Assembly (NCBI RefSeq): GCF_001866055.1
Contig: NZ_MLQS01000017.1
Span: 252,898-316,897, forward strand
Direction of reading: 5' to 3'
Length of the DNA: 64,000 nucleotides
Source of the DNA: Anaerobacillus alkalidiazotrophicus
Lineage (GTDB): Bacteria > Bacillota > Bacilli > Bacillales_H > Anaerobacillaceae
This document shows, in pieces, positions 16,517 to 25,595 of the stretch (positions are counted from its first letter, which is position 1; every line of letters starts with the position of its first letter). A model generated the notes under the pieces. That model worked only from the letters and a program-made list of their open reading frames with translations. It was not told the DNA's origin and ran no database searches. The translations under genes and the position numbers were made by a program.

Positions 16517-19459
16517 TTAATCTGTAGAGTTTGGAGGATTTTCACTCTCTCCATTGTTGCCATTTCCATCGTTTTCATCATTATTACTAGGTTGCTTTTT
16601 ATTATCTTCGTTGTTTTCATCATTATTACTAGGTTGCTTTTTATTATCTTCGTTGTTTTCATCATTATTACTAGGTTGCTTTTTATTATCTTTGTTGTTT
16701 TCCTCTTTTTTACTCTCATTTTTCTTTTCATCATCACTATCTGCATTATCATCCGGTATTTTTTCTTGCCAATTACCAGTAATGATTTGAGATGATGCTT
16801 CTGATTCCCTTCCGACAACATCAACTGCAGTTACTTTGTAGGCAAAGGCTCCGCTACTTAATGTGATGGAAAGCTCTTGATCTGATCTAATGCTTTGATA
16901 ACGTGTGAAATTACCACTCCCATTTGGAGCACGGTAGATTCGATAGCCTATGATATCGTTATCCGGGTGCTTTTGCCACTTAAGATTTCCGTTTTCATTG
17001 ATGACCGTAGTCAATCGACTAGGTGTTTTTCCATTGTCTTTAGCCGTTTGATCGGGAATAATTTTACCCCAATTATTAGGGAGATAATCTAAGATATTGT
17101 TAATATCTTTAAACAAGTCACCTTTAATTGAAATTCCTCTTTGTGTAAATTCTTGTGGTGAATTCGCTAATGCTAGGTATGGTTTACCATTAAGCATTAC
17201 AAAATTTACTCTTTCTAAGCTATTATCAACCTTATTAGGGGTATATTTAGCATTAAATAAATCTGTTTTTACAAGACCTGCTTCCCGACATAAGTCAGAT
17301 GGTAATAGTCCAGTTACTCCGCAAAATGATTGACGTACGATACCACTCGGCATTTTAAACCTTTCGTTTGTACCAATAAAACCAGGATCAATCTTATGTG
17401 CAGCATTAGCAAGACTAGCCCAAATTTGCTGTGTTCTTGGTCCGGTTTGTCCCTGTAGTGGACTGTTAGTATCATAACCAATCCATACCCCCATAGTAAA
17501 GTTTGGATTAAACCCTACGTACCATGAGTCATAGGTGTCACTCGTTGTACCGGTTTTACCAGCAAGGTCAGTTCGGAAATTTAGCATTCCTGGTAATCTT
17601 GAAGCTGTACCAGGAGAGACTTGGACATCCCTTAGCACATCAAGTGTTAAATACGCAGTTTGTGGAGAGAAAACTTCAATTTCTTCATGTTCATGGTTAT
17701 AAATAATTTCGCCATCTTTAGCTACAATTTTTTCAATCATGTATGATGGAATAAACTTCCCTTCATTAGCAAAAACAGAGTAGGCATTAGTATTTTGTTC
17801 AACCGTAACACCATACATAAGACCACCTAAAGAAGTAGATTCAAATGGCTCATTTGGATGTAAGTTTGTAATCCTCATTTTAAGTAATAATTCACGACCA
17901 TAATTTTGCGGTATCATATTAAAGGCTTTTACAGCCGGAACATTTCTGGATCGTTGCAGTGCTTCTCTTACAGTCATTAATCCCAAATGGTTATTGCCAA
18001 AGTTTGTTACCGCCTTATTAGGATTGCTTTTGTAATAATACGGTGTATCAGCCATAATATAACCTGGTTGAATTGCACCTAGTTCCATTGCTGGAGCATA
18101 AGCTAATAATGGTTTCATCGTTGAGCCATTTTGCCGATACGCTTGAGTAGCATGGTTTAAGCTTTGCCGTTGAAAGTCTCGCCCACTGACAAATGAAATA
18201 ATTGCTCCAGTTTTATTATCAAGTAAAATCGCTCCTACTTCTTCAGGTTCACCTAGTTTATTAGCAGGTCCGAATAAGTTATTGTTTTTTATTACTTCTT
18301 GATGAGCATCATAAATTTCCTTATTAATGGTCATGTGTATTTGATAACCATCTCTGCGTAAGTCACGACGAGCTTTTTCACGGTATTGGCTTTGTAATAT
18401 TATTCTTTCATCACGATCTTCTATTTCATTAAGGTTTACCTCGTCATCTTCCATTAACTTATTTGAGAATATTTCAATGGCTCTTCTTTCTGCTTCTTGC
18501 ATAAGTGCTCCATATTTTTGATGACTTGATGGAAGTGGGTCCGTTAAGTTAGCTCTAATATCATAATTTAATGCTTCTTCAAATTCTTTTTCGTTTATAT
18601 AGCCTTTTTCTCGCATTCTCGTTAACACAGTTCTCATCCGGTTTAACGATGGGTCTAAATTTTCTTTCACACCTCGACCTTGTGATAAAAATGGAGTGTA
18701 GCCAAAAGGACTTTGAGGTAAGCCAGCAATGTAAGCAGCTTGTGGAAGCGAAAGATCTTTAGCGTCAACTCCAAATATCCCTTGAGCAGCAGCTTGAACT
18801 CCAGCGATATTTCTTCCATTAGCATTTCTTCCAAAAGGGACAACATTTAAATATGCTGCTAAAATTTCCTCTTTTTCAAAAAAGTTTTCTAAGCGCATTG
18901 CTAATAGAATTTCTTTGGCTTTGCGATCAAATGAAACTTCGTTTGTTAAAATTTGGTTTTTAATTAACTGTTGCGTTAAAGTGCTTCCACCGGTTTGAAG
19001 TGAGGAATTGGAAAATTCCTGATAAGTTGCTCTTAAAATAGCTTTAGGTACAATTCCCTCATGTTCGAAAAAATACTCATCTTCTGTTGCGATAATAGCA
19101 TTAATCAAATGATCAGAGACATCTTCTAGTTGAACTTCTCTTCGTTCTAATTCAGAAGGTAATGCACCGAGGAGTACGTTGTCTGCAAAGAAAACTTCTG
19201 AAATTTCTTCATAATTGTAAATATCCATTTTCATTTCTTCTTTGCTACGTATTTCTTCGTCCATTACAAGAGATGCAAAATAACCTGCGCCTGCCCCACC
19301 TACAAAAAGAGCAAGTGAAACAAAGCAAATAAGGAATATTAACAGTAAATTCCAAACTACTTGATATGTTATACGAAAGCTTTTAAATATCTTTTTTTCA
19401 CTTAAAAATTTGGCAATCATATTGATTGAGAAGCGTCGTTCAGACCGTTTATTATCCAT
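16517..19459 (-). CDS. Class A penicillin-binding protein (bifunctional glycosyltransferase/transpeptidase)
   Basis: 980 residues. After a short basic N-terminus comes one membrane anchor (about 26-55). The family 51 glycosyltransferase domain shows ATEDEYFFEHEG, GGSTLTQQL and KAKEILLAMRLE. The transpeptidase domain shows SxxK in GSTMKPLLAY (about 444-453), SxN in SRN (about 505) and KTG in GKTGTTSD (about 632). A fibronectin type III-like domain (about 820-905) and an Asn/Lys/Glu-rich tail with three 14-residue repeats close the protein. It polymerises and cross-links peptidoglycan outside the membrane. All catalytic motifs are intact. The gene is monocistronic with its own terminator; which B. 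subtilis paralogue it equals (PonA-like or another) is not certain. Confidence 0.93.
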   Translation of the reverse strand: MDNKRSERRFSINMIAKFLSEKKIFKSFRITYQVVWNLLLIFLICFVSLALFVGGAGAGYFASLVMDEEIRSKEEMKMDIYNYEEISEVFFADNVLLGALPSELERREVQLEDVSDHLINAIIATEDEYFFEHEGIVPKAILRATYQEFSNSSLQTGGSTLTQQLIKNQILTNEVSFDRKAKEILLAMRLENFFEKEEILAAYLNVVPFGRNANGRNIAGVQAAAQGIFGVDAKDLSLPQAAYIAGLPQSPFGYTPFLSQGRGVKENLDPSLNRMRTVLTRMREKGYINEKEFEEALNYDIRANLTDPLPSSHQKYGALMQEAERRAIEIFSNKLMEDDEVNLNEIEDRDERIILQSQYREKARRDLRRDGYQIHMTINKEIYDAHQEVIKNNNLFGPANKLGEPEEVGAILLDNKTGAIISFVSGRDFQRQSLNHATQAYRQNGSTMKPLLAYAPAMELGAIQPGYIMADTPYYYKSNPNKAVTNFGNNHLGLMTVREALQRSRNVPAVKAFNMIPQNYGRELLLKMRITNLHPNEPFESTSLGGLMYGVTVEQNTNAYSVFANEGKFIPSYMIEKIVAKDGEIIYNHEHEEIEVFSPQTAYLTLDVLRDVQVSPGTASRLPGMLNFRTDLAGKTGTTSDTYDSWYVGFNPNFTMGVWIGYDTNSPLQGQTGPRTQQIWASLANAAHKIDPGFIGTNERFKMPSGIVRQSFCGVTGLLPSDLCREAGLVKTDLFNAKYTPNKVDNSLERVNFVMLNGKPYLALANSPQEFTQRGISIKGDLFKDINNILDYLPNNWGKIIPDQTAKDNGKTPSRLTTVINENGNLKWQKHPDNDIIGYRIYRAPNGSGNFTRYQSIRSDQELSITLSSGAFAYKVTAVDVVGRESEASSQIITGNWQEKIPDDNADSDDEKKNESKKEENNKDNKKQPSNNDENNEDNKKQPSNNDENNEDNKKQPSNNDENDGNGNNGESENPPNSTD
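16571..16702 (-). repeat. 42-bp tandem repeats inside the PBP gene
   Basis: About three copies of a 42-bp unit encode the 14-residue repeat NNDENNEDNKKQPS at the extracellular C-terminus. The DNA copies are nearly identical, so copy number may vary between strains by slippage. Long ORFs on the opposite strand here arise from the repeat and are not genes. Confidence 0.9.
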
Positions 19460-19541
19460 AAATAATACCTCCTACATAATCAACAAACATTATAGCATAC
19501 ATTGTCGATTTATTGTTTGAATGTTAACGAAAAAAGAAATA

Positions 19542-19570
19542 TTGACACGTTGGTATTTTTTTGATAAAAA
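19542..19570 (+). promoter_or_regulatory. Probable promoter of the tyrS T-box leader
   Basis: TTGACA at 19542-19547 with a 17-base spacer to the -10-like TAAAAA (19565-19570). The -35 is perfect; the -10 is weak. Confidence 0.45.
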
Positions 19571-19599
19571 TTAACCAATAATATATTTAAATAAGGCTA

Positions 19600-19846
19600 A
19601 GCTATGAATGGAGACAGTAGTAAGTATTTCCCTGTTTTAGAGAGCTGGTGGAAGCTGAAAACCAGTACAAAAATACTTATGAATTACTTCCAAGAGCATC
19701 CTCTGTGAACAAATATTATTTGTATATTTAACTAGCAGTGGACGGTTAATCCGTTATATTTCCGAGGTGGGAAGTATTCATTACTTTCAACAAGGGTGGT
19801 ACCGCGATCGTAAGTTCGTCCCTTCTTTGGGGCGGACTTTTTTTGT
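19600..19846 (+). promoter_or_regulatory. T-box leader controlling tyrS
   Basis: The T-box sequence AAGGGTGGTACCGCG lies at 19791-19805, followed by a terminator (AAGTTCGTCCC pairing with GGGGCGGACTT, then a T run to 19845). Upstream, the stem I region carries AGAGAGCTGGTGGAAG with paired CTGGT/ACCAG. The likely specifier is UAC (tyrosine) at 19685-19687 behind GAAT. Uncharged tRNA-Tyr should stabilise the antiterminator and allow readthrough to tyrS. The specifier position is my reading and less certain than the T-box itself. Confidence 0.92.
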
Positions 19847-19852
19847 ACTTTA

Positions 19853-19965
19853 TTGAAATTTTTTTACTAATTCAACCACGTAAAACTATACCTAGTTGAA
19901 ATGCACAATTAATAGATACAGTTTCCAAGTTGAGAAAAATCTGTATTATGAAATTCATTAATGTA
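19853..19965. repeat. Family A repeat, copy A2, between the T-box terminator and tyrS
   Basis: The right arm ATTATGAAATTCATTAAT matches A1, and the centre carries ACTATACCTAGTTGAA. The left arm (ATTGAAATTT) has decayed. It extends the distance from the T-box terminator to the tyrS start to about 210 bases. Confidence 0.55.
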
Positions 19966-20054
19966 TATAAAATTTCAATTAAAGTAAAAAGGAACGGTTT
20001 AAAAAACGGCATGGTTTAAAGTCAAATTTGTCATCAAAATAAGGAGAGAAAAAA

Positions 20055-21317
20055 ATGGATTTATTAAAGGATTTAGAATATCGAGGTTTGATCAATCAAG
20101 TAACAGATTTAGAAGGATTAAAAAAGCAATTAGAAGAAGGACAAGTAACATTATACTGTGGATTCGATCCGACTGCAGATAGCTTGCATATTGGTCATTT
20201 ATTAACAGTATTAACGTTACGTCGTTTTCAATTATCTGGAAATAAACCTCTTGCTCTTGTTGGGGGGGCTACGGGATTAATTGGAGATCCGAGTGGAAAA
20301 AAAGCTGAACGTACTTTAAATGAAAAAGAAATTGTTATCCAATTTAGTAATCGCATTAGAGAACAATTATCTCGTTTTTTGGATTTTAGTGGAGACAATG
20401 CTGCAAAAACGGTTAATAATTACGACTGGATTGGGAGTTTAGATGTTATTTCGTTTTTAAGAGATGTAGGTAAGAATTTTGGACTGAATTATATGTTAGC
20501 GAAAGACTCAGTTGAGTCAAGAATTCAAACAGGGATTTCGTTTACTGAATTTAGTTACATGATTTTACAATCTTTTGACTTTTTGAAGTTGTATGAAAAT
20601 GAAAATTGTCGTTTGCAAATTGGTGGAAGTGATCAGTGGGGGAATATTACAGCAGGACTTGAGTTGATTAGAAAGTCAACAGAAGGTGAAGCGAAAGCTT
20701 TTGGTTTTACAATTCCATTGGTAACGAAAAGTGATGGAACTAAATTTGGTAAAACTGAAGGTGGAGCAATATGGTTAGATGAAGAAAAAACCTCTCCGTA
20801 TGAACTTTATCAGTTTTTTATAAATACTGATGATCGTGACGTTGTTAAGTTCTTAAAATACTTCACTTTCCTAAGTCATGAAGAAATTAATGTCTTAGAG
20901 GAGGAAGTACGTACAGCACCTGAAAAGAGAAGTGCTCAAAGAAAATTAGCAGAAGAAGTAACACAGCTTGTTCATGGAAAAGAAGCATTATCTCAAGCAA
21001 TTCGAATTTCAGAAGCATTGTTTAGTGGAAATATTGCAGACTTGAATGCTAATGAAATAAAGCAAGGCTTTAAAGATGTTCCGTCTTTTGAAAGTAGTGA
21101 GAAAGAAATTAGCTTATTAGATTTGTTAGTTACTGCTAAAATTTCACCATCAAAGCGCCAAGGGAGAGAAGATATTCAGAATGGTGCTATTTATGTTAAT
21201 GGTGTCCGCACAACTGAACTAGACAAAGTGATTACTACTCAAGATCGGATTGAAAATCAGTTTACAATTGTCCGACGTGGTAAAAAGAAGTATTTCGTGA
21301 TTAAATATAACAATTGA
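20055..21317 (+). CDS. tyrS: Tyrosyl-tRNA synthetase
   Basis: 420-residue class I synthetase, the length of B. subtilis TyrS. The HIGH motif is HIGHLL (about residues 46-51), after GFDPTADSLH. The KMSKS-loop equivalent is KFGKTEGGAIW (about 231-241). Tyrosine-binding residues lie in YMLAKDS and QIGGSDQWGN. The C-terminal S4 domain begins near residue 350 (KISPSKRQGREDIQNGAIYV). AAGGAGAG precedes the ATG by 8 bases. It is regulated by the T-box upstream. No terminator is obvious right after the stop; repeats A4, C3 and B4 follow, and then the bidirectional rpsD terminator. Confidence 0.97.
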   Translation: MDLLKDLEYRGLINQVTDLEGLKKQLEEGQVTLYCGFDPTADSLHIGHLLTVLTLRRFQLSGNKPLALVGGATGLIGDPSGKKAERTLNEKEIVIQFSNRIREQLSRFLDFSGDNAAKTVNNYDWIGSLDVISFLRDVGKNFGLNYMLAKDSVESRIQTGISFTEFSYMILQSFDFLKLYENENCRLQIGGSDQWGNITAGLELIRKSTEGEAKAFGFTIPLVTKSDGTKFGKTEGGAIWLDEEKTSPYELYQFFINTDDRDVVKFLKYFTFLSHEEINVLEEEVRTAPEKRSAQRKLAEEVTQLVHGKEALSQAIRISEALFSGNIADLNANEIKQGFKDVPSFESSEKEISLLDLLVTAKISPSKRQGREDIQNGAIYVNGVRTTELDKVITTQDRIENQFTIVRRGKKKYFVIKYNN

Positions 21318-21318
21318 T

Positions 21319-21428
21319 CGAAATTCATAATTACCAAAAATCAGCCGCAAAAATCTATATCTAGTTACTGGTTCGACTAACTAGATATAGTATCTTATTG
21401 ACAAAAAATGAATTGTGAAATTCATTAA
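21319..21428. repeat. Family A near-palindromic repeat, copy A4
   Basis: Outer arms GAAATTCATAATT and AATTGTGAAATTCATT; inner arms CTATATCTAGTTA and TAACTAGATATAG pair almost fully. It begins 2 bases after the tyrS stop and is closest to A3. Confidence 0.7.
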
Positions 21429-21431
21429 ATC

Positions 21432-21499
21432 AAGAAAAGCGCAAGCGCCTTGGTCACGAGCGATAGGCTGCTTGCGCTAGACAGTTTCCAAATTAGAAA
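21432..21499 (-). repeat. Family C repeat, minimal copy C3
   Basis: AAGCGCAAGCGCCTTGGTCACGAGCG, a short loop, then GGCTGCTTGCGCTAGACAGTTTCC. These are exactly the two ends of the longer family C elements joined, in reverse orientation. The arms GCGCAAGC and GCTTGCGC pair. It is a 68-bp minimal form and could act as a hairpin after tyrS. Confidence 0.75.
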
Positions 21500-21501
21500 T
21501 T

Positions 21502-21718
21502 TATAAAGCTGAACTTCAATCAGTGGGGGTTTTCCTTCATCCCCCACTGATTGTTAGTTCAACTTATACCACAGGCATAAGAATAACTAATCATCAGCTA
21601 TCACTGATGAAAGTTATTCTATATCGGACCTTTAGGGGCAGTTTATCCCCCACCTAAAATTCTCGATTTTCTTAAGCTTTGAGGTGGGGGTCTTACTGCC
21701 CCTTAAGAGTGGGATAAA
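21502..21718 (-). repeat. Family B multi-hairpin element, long copy B4
   Basis: Complete minus-strand copy with hairpins 3, 2 and 1 in plus-strand order. Outer stem GGGGCAGT/ACTGCCCC, conserved ATCGGACCTTTAGGGGCAGT, terminal words ATAAAGCTGAAC and AGAGTGGGATAAAT. About 95% identical by eye to B5 (31434-31651). It lies between C3 and the rpsD terminator. Confidence 0.8.
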
Positions 21719-21729
21719 TTCTGATTATG

Positions 21730-21764
21730 TAAAAAAAAACCACGCAACGCGTGGTTTTTTTTAT
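21730..21764. terminator. Bidirectional terminator, rpsD/tyrS side
   Basis: AAAAAAAAACCACGC and GCGTGGTTTTTTTT flank AAC; the A and T runs let it serve both strands. Confidence 0.9.
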
Positions 21765-22366
21765 TAACGTGAGTAGTATTCAACGATAAGTTGCTCAGTA
21801 ACTTCAGCAGGTAACTCAGAACGCTCTGGGTAACGAGTGTAAGTACCTTGTAATTTTTCAGCATCAAACTCGATGTAAGAAGGTACGAAGTTATTAACTT
21901 CAATAGCTTCTTTAATTACAGCAAGGTTAGCTGATTTTTCGCGAACACTAATCGTTTGACCAGGTTTAACACGGTATGATGGAATATCAACACGTCCACC
22001 ATCTACAACGATGTGACCATGGTTTACTAATTGACGAGCTCCACGACGTGTGCGAGCTAAGCCCATACGGTAAACGATGTTATCTAAACGTGACTCAAGT
22101 AAAATCATGAAATTCTCACCGTGAATTCCAGGCATTTTACCAGCATCATCGAAAATGCGACGGAATTGACGCTCATTTACACCGTACATATGACGAAGTT
22201 TTTGCTTTTCTTGAAGCTGAACACCGTATTCTGATAATTTCTTTCTTTGGTTAGGACCGTGTTGTCCTGGTGCGTAAGGACGTTTTTGTAATTCTTTTCC
22301 TGTTCCGCTTAATGAAATCCCTAAGCGACGAGATAATTTCCAAGATGGACCTGTATAACGAGCCAT
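21764..22366 (-). CDS. rpsD: 30S ribosomal protein S4
   Basis: 200 residues, standard length. It begins [20 protein letters not shown], and the S4 RNA-binding domain (about 90-155) has [29 protein letters not shown] when read as consecutive parts. It lacks the zinc cysteines of the C+ form, so it is the C- paralogue. S4 binds 16S rRNA early in assembly and in Bacillus also represses its own mRNA. GGAGGAG lies 8 bases before the start. It is transcribed opposite to tyrS from its own promoter, with a leader of about 200 bases. Confidence 0.98.
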   Translation of the reverse strand: MARYTGPSWKLSRRLGISLSGTGKELQKRPYAPGQHGPNQRKKLSEYGVQLQEKQKLRHMYGVNERQFRRIFDDAGKMPGIHGENFMILLESRLDNIVYRMGLARTRRGARQLVNHGHIVVDGGRVDIPSYRVKPGQTISVREKSANLAVIKEAIEVNNFVPSYIEFDAEKLQGTYTRYPERSELPAEVTEQLIVEYYSR

Positions 22367-22574
22367 GAATGACTCCTCCTTTGTTATTTTAGTATTGATA
22401 AAATAACAACAGTTTTAGTAATCCCTTCAAAAGCTCATTTTATATTCATGCACTTTCGCTTCGACAGCTGGAAGTTACACAATGCACCTCTTTACTAATT
22501 GCAGCCGCAATAAAGGAGGTATAAAATGAGAAGAGTGTCAGATGAAGTTTACCTTGGCTGTCTTATTTTACACA
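22367..22574 (-). promoter_or_regulatory. Long rpsD leader, probable S4 autoregulatory RNA
   Basis: About 200 untranslated bases separate the promoter from rpsD. They contain several pairable segments, for example CCTCCTTTATTG with the downstream CAATTAGTAAAGAGG, and TAAAATAAC with GTTATTTTA just before the ribosome binding site. In Bacillus, S4 represses rpsD translation through such a leader. I infer this from length, position and foldability, not from a matched consensus. Confidence 0.5.
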
Positions 22575-22580
22575 AATAAG

Positions 22581-22609
22581 AGTATATGTTTTCTAGTAAA
22601 GAAAGTCAA
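22581..22609 (-). promoter_or_regulatory. rpsD promoter (SigA type)
   Basis: On the minus strand, TTGACT (22609-22604) and TATACT (22586-22581) with exactly 17 bases between them. Confidence 0.75.
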
Positions 22610-22728
22610 GTTTTACTTAATAAAAAGTTAACCTTAGTCTGGTCAATAAAGGATTGACTAATTATTCTACCTTAAGATGTAAGATAAAATAGGTTATATA
22701 CTTTCAAAAAATATTTAGTGAGAATTTC

Positions 22729-22810
22729 ATAAGTCCAATCCGCCGACATCAAACTATTTTTAGTTGAAAATGTACCTTACCTGTCAAAGACAAAGGTAAG
22801 TAGTATTGTG
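22729..22810. repeat. Family A-like fragment, copy A5
   Basis: GAGAATTTCATAA and a centre with AAACTATTTTTAGTTGAAAATGTACC resemble the left half of A1. The right arm is not recognisable. It sits in the divergent gap between rpsD and dgcP. Confidence 0.35.
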
Positions 22811-22929
22811 CGAAGATAAATAGAATGTTAATTTTTAGGTTTTTATAGTAAAAAATAACTATTTCTAATATAATTATAGAATAGCTACAGAAATTTAACG
22901 TAACTTGTGCAATAAGTGAGGTGAGCTTA

Positions 22930-25263
22930 ATGATTAAAGGGGATAAGAATATAGATGTTATAGATTTTTCTGAAATCTTTTATAGTGCATTTCACCTAGA
23001 AGAGCAGTTCTGTGAAACCATTTCTCCTTGCGTTTTTTTTATAGCTAATAAAGAGGGGCAAATGGTAATAATGAAAGAAATTGGGGTTGTTGATCCCAAT
23101 GACTTAGAAATAATAAATTGTTTTCCTAATAAAATCGAATTAGATCATGTACCATATAAAAAGCAGGATTACCTAATCGACGCTATTCCCCTTACACTAC
23201 GAGTGCCAAATAATTATCATTCTTGGGACGGTTATTTAGGTATCATTATTGCAGTTATAGATACTGATCCTAAAATGGTTCGCCCTTTATTGTTTGGGTT
23301 AAAGCAATCGCTTGTCATGACATCTAAATACATTGCATACAAAAATGACACGAATTATCAAGTTGAAACCTTTGACAGAATGATTATTCAAATATTAAAG
23401 GAAACAGATTATACTGATGAGTTTCCAGTATTTGCAGAAGCGTTTTTAAATGAATTTAAAAAAATGTTTAGTGAACATGATTTTTTATTAACTCTTCTAA
23501 ATCGGAATGAAGATTTATTAAGACCTTGTTATGCAACAAGCTCATTTGTACTTTCTGAACGTTACCTATTACGAACTGAAGATATTAATAAATTATTAAT
23601 GACAGTAGAAGATCGTGACTGTGTAAATGTAATAACGAAACGTGTAGCTAACGAAAATGGAATTCTAGTTTATGATGAATGTTTTGAGGATTTTGTATTA
23701 ATCCCAATTGAGTATAATCAATTACTATGGACGGTTTTGGTTTGCGGAAAAAAACATGGTAAGATCAAATCTGATCATATTAATATTGTTGTAGAGATAA
23801 TTGAGAAAGTTAAAAAGTTAATTTATAAACTTTTAACATATGAAAAAAAACAGAAAGATCAGAAGCGAAAAGAACTTTTACTACAATTGACGAAGAAGTT
23901 CCATTCTACAATGGATGTGAGTGCAATCTTAGCTGAGATTATCAATGCTTCAAAGCAAGTATTCTCAACCTTTGAAATACAACTTCTATTGTCACATGAG
24001 TGGGAAGTAGGCGAAGATTTACCAGTTCAACAACTAAGTTATAGTAAAGATACAACAAATGAGATGGCGACTAATGCCTACTTAACTGGGAAAATACACA
24101 TTGAAAGGTTAAGGAAGGGAAAAAACTCTATTGTTTATGCTCCTCTAAGAGGGAAACAGGGAGTATATGGTGTGTTGAAAATTATTGGGAGACACTCTTC
24201 GGTTTTTAAAAATCATGAAATAGAGTTTATAGAAGTATTAGCAGACACAGGGGGAAATGCCATTGAAAACGCCGAACTTTATCAGCAGTCAAGGCAACTT
24301 GTCGAAGATTTACAGTTAATAAATAAAACAGCTCACCAACTTAACTTAAATTTAAGGTTATCAGAAACTATTAATTATATGACAAAGCAGATTAAGCTTT
24401 CATTTAATGCTCAAGAAATAGGTTTCTTTATGTTTCGAAAGAATGGTCAAATTAAAGTGATTGAAGGTAGTACGAAATACTTTTTAAAAGAATCAAGTAC
24501 AGAAGAAATAGCACCTTTTTTTGAACGAATTAAAATGGATATGGATGCATTGTTTATTGGAGATCTAGCGTCTCAAGAACCCCATTTATTAAGACCGTTT
24601 CGTTCCTTTATTGCTGTTCCAATGGTGCAAAAAGGTGAACTAAAAGGAGCGGTTATCATTGTACACGAGCATGCATATCATTTTTCTTTTAATAAGTTTA
24701 AATTACTTCAGTCATTAATTCATCACTCTACATTAGCTTTTACAAATTCTATGCTACATGAGGAACTAGAAAAATTAGTTATCACTGACCATTTAACGAG
24801 ACTTTATGCAAGAAATTTTTTAGATGAAAGAATAAATGAATCGATGGAAAAGGATGCTTATGGTTGTTTTTTATTAATAGATATTGATAATTTTAAGGAA
24901 ATAAATGATATCCATGGTCATCAAATTGGTGATGATATTATAATTCAAGTCGCTAATGTTTTAAAGGAAAATATAAAAAATACTGATATCGCTGCTAGAT
25001 GGGGCGGAGAAGAATTAGCTGTTTACCTTCCAAAGGCAGACAAACAGGTTGGGGAATTAGTTGCCCAACGGATCAGAAAAAAAGTTAAAGAAATTACAAA
25101 TCCCACAGTAACGATCTCTTGTGGGGTTTCGGATTGGAAGCAGATTGATCGAGATAAATCATTAAAAACATTATTTAGATACGCTGATCAAGCTTTATAT
25201 AAAGCAAAAAGAAGTGGGAAAAATGCTGTAGTTATCTACGGAGACGATATTGTTAATACGTAA
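22930..25263 (+). CDS. dgcP: Diguanylate cyclase with GAF domains (DgcP/YtrP)
   Basis: 777 residues. The C-terminal GGDEF domain (about 618-775) starts DHLTRLYARNFLDER and has the active site RWGGEELAVYLP (about 692), which keeps GGEEL and so should make c-di-GMP from two GTP. The region before it has two GAF-like modules (about 325-460 and 480-610), with a divergent N-terminal part of about 300 residues. No membrane segment, so it is cytosolic. It lies at the place of B. subtilis ytrP/dgcP, between rpsD and refZ, but is longer than the roughly 580-residue B. subtilis protein. ATG 22930 follows GAGGTGA; GTG 22921 is part of that site. No RxxD inhibitory site was sought in detail. Confidence 0.9.
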   Translation: MIKGDKNIDVIDFSEIFYSAFHLEEQFCETISPCVFFIANKEGQMVIMKEIGVVDPNDLEIINCFPNKIELDHVPYKKQDYLIDAIPLTLRVPNNYHSWDGYLGIIIAVIDTDPKMVRPLLFGLKQSLVMTSKYIAYKNDTNYQVETFDRMIIQILKETDYTDEFPVFAEAFLNEFKKMFSEHDFLLTLLNRNEDLLRPCYATSSFVLSERYLLRTEDINKLLMTVEDRDCVNVITKRVANENGILVYDECFEDFVLIPIEYNQLLWTVLVCGKKHGKIKSDHINIVVEIIEKVKKLIYKLLTYEKKQKDQKRKELLLQLTKKFHSTMDVSAILAEIINASKQVFSTFEIQLLLSHEWEVGEDLPVQQLSYSKDTTNEMATNAYLTGKIHIERLRKGKNSIVYAPLRGKQGVYGVLKIIGRHSSVFKNHEIEFIEVLADTGGNAIENAELYQQSRQLVEDLQLINKTAHQLNLNLRLSETINYMTKQIKLSFNAQEIGFFMFRKNGQIKVIEGSTKYFLKESSTEEIAPFFERIKMDMDALFIGDLASQEPHLLRPFRSFIAVPMVQKGELKGAVIIVHEHAYHFSFNKFKLLQSLIHHSTLAFTNSMLHEELEKLVITDHLTRLYARNFLDERINESMEKDAYGCFLLIDIDNFKEINDIHGHQIGDDIIIQVANVLKENIKNTDIAARWGGEELAVYLPKADKQVGELVAQRIRKKVKEITNPTVTISCGVSDWKQIDRDKSLKTLFRYADQALYKAKRSGKNAVVIYGDDIVNT

Positions 25264-25271
25264 AAAATATG

Positions 25272-25327
25272 GAGTTGATAGTTATTAAAGGTTTCCTTAT
25301 ATGACTATCAACTCTCTTTTTTTTTCT
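25272..25327 (+). terminator. dgcP terminator
   Basis: GAGTTGATAGT and ACTATCAACTC pair around about 22 bases, followed by a long T run. Confidence 0.85.
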
Positions 25328-25595
25328 ATGCATTTCGAGATTAAACTCTATTTTTCGGAATTTCTTACTTTTTTTCTTCGTTTATTTCAATTTTTTATCT
25401 CGTTTTTTATCAGATATTGATGAAAGATTTTAGGTTACTATCGATAATATTAGGCAGGAGATCCTATGGAATAGTAAGAAGTAACATATTAAGCGGAGTA
25501 GCATGGATAAAAAAGTAATGAAGGGGTCTTTTTTCACCTAGCAGATAAATCATGAATGATTGAAGAAAAAATGAAAAAGGGTAGAGGTGAAGGTT
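25328..25595. other. Gap between dgcP and refZ
   Basis: T-rich sequence without a repeat family. A 12-codon frame (ATG at about 25503, behind GCGGAG, ending TAG before 25545) is the only short ORF with a ribosome binding site; I do not count it as a gene. The refZ promoter is probably here but I cannot place it. Confidence 0.35.

Noticed and set aside
16554..16824. Several hydrophobic or basic ORFs opposite and across the PBP tail
   Set aside because: They come from reading the 42-bp repeat in other frames; the PBP frame explains the sequence.
25503..25541. 12-codon frame with a ribosome binding site before refZ
   Set aside because: Too short and without regulatory structure such as an attenuator; could be chance.
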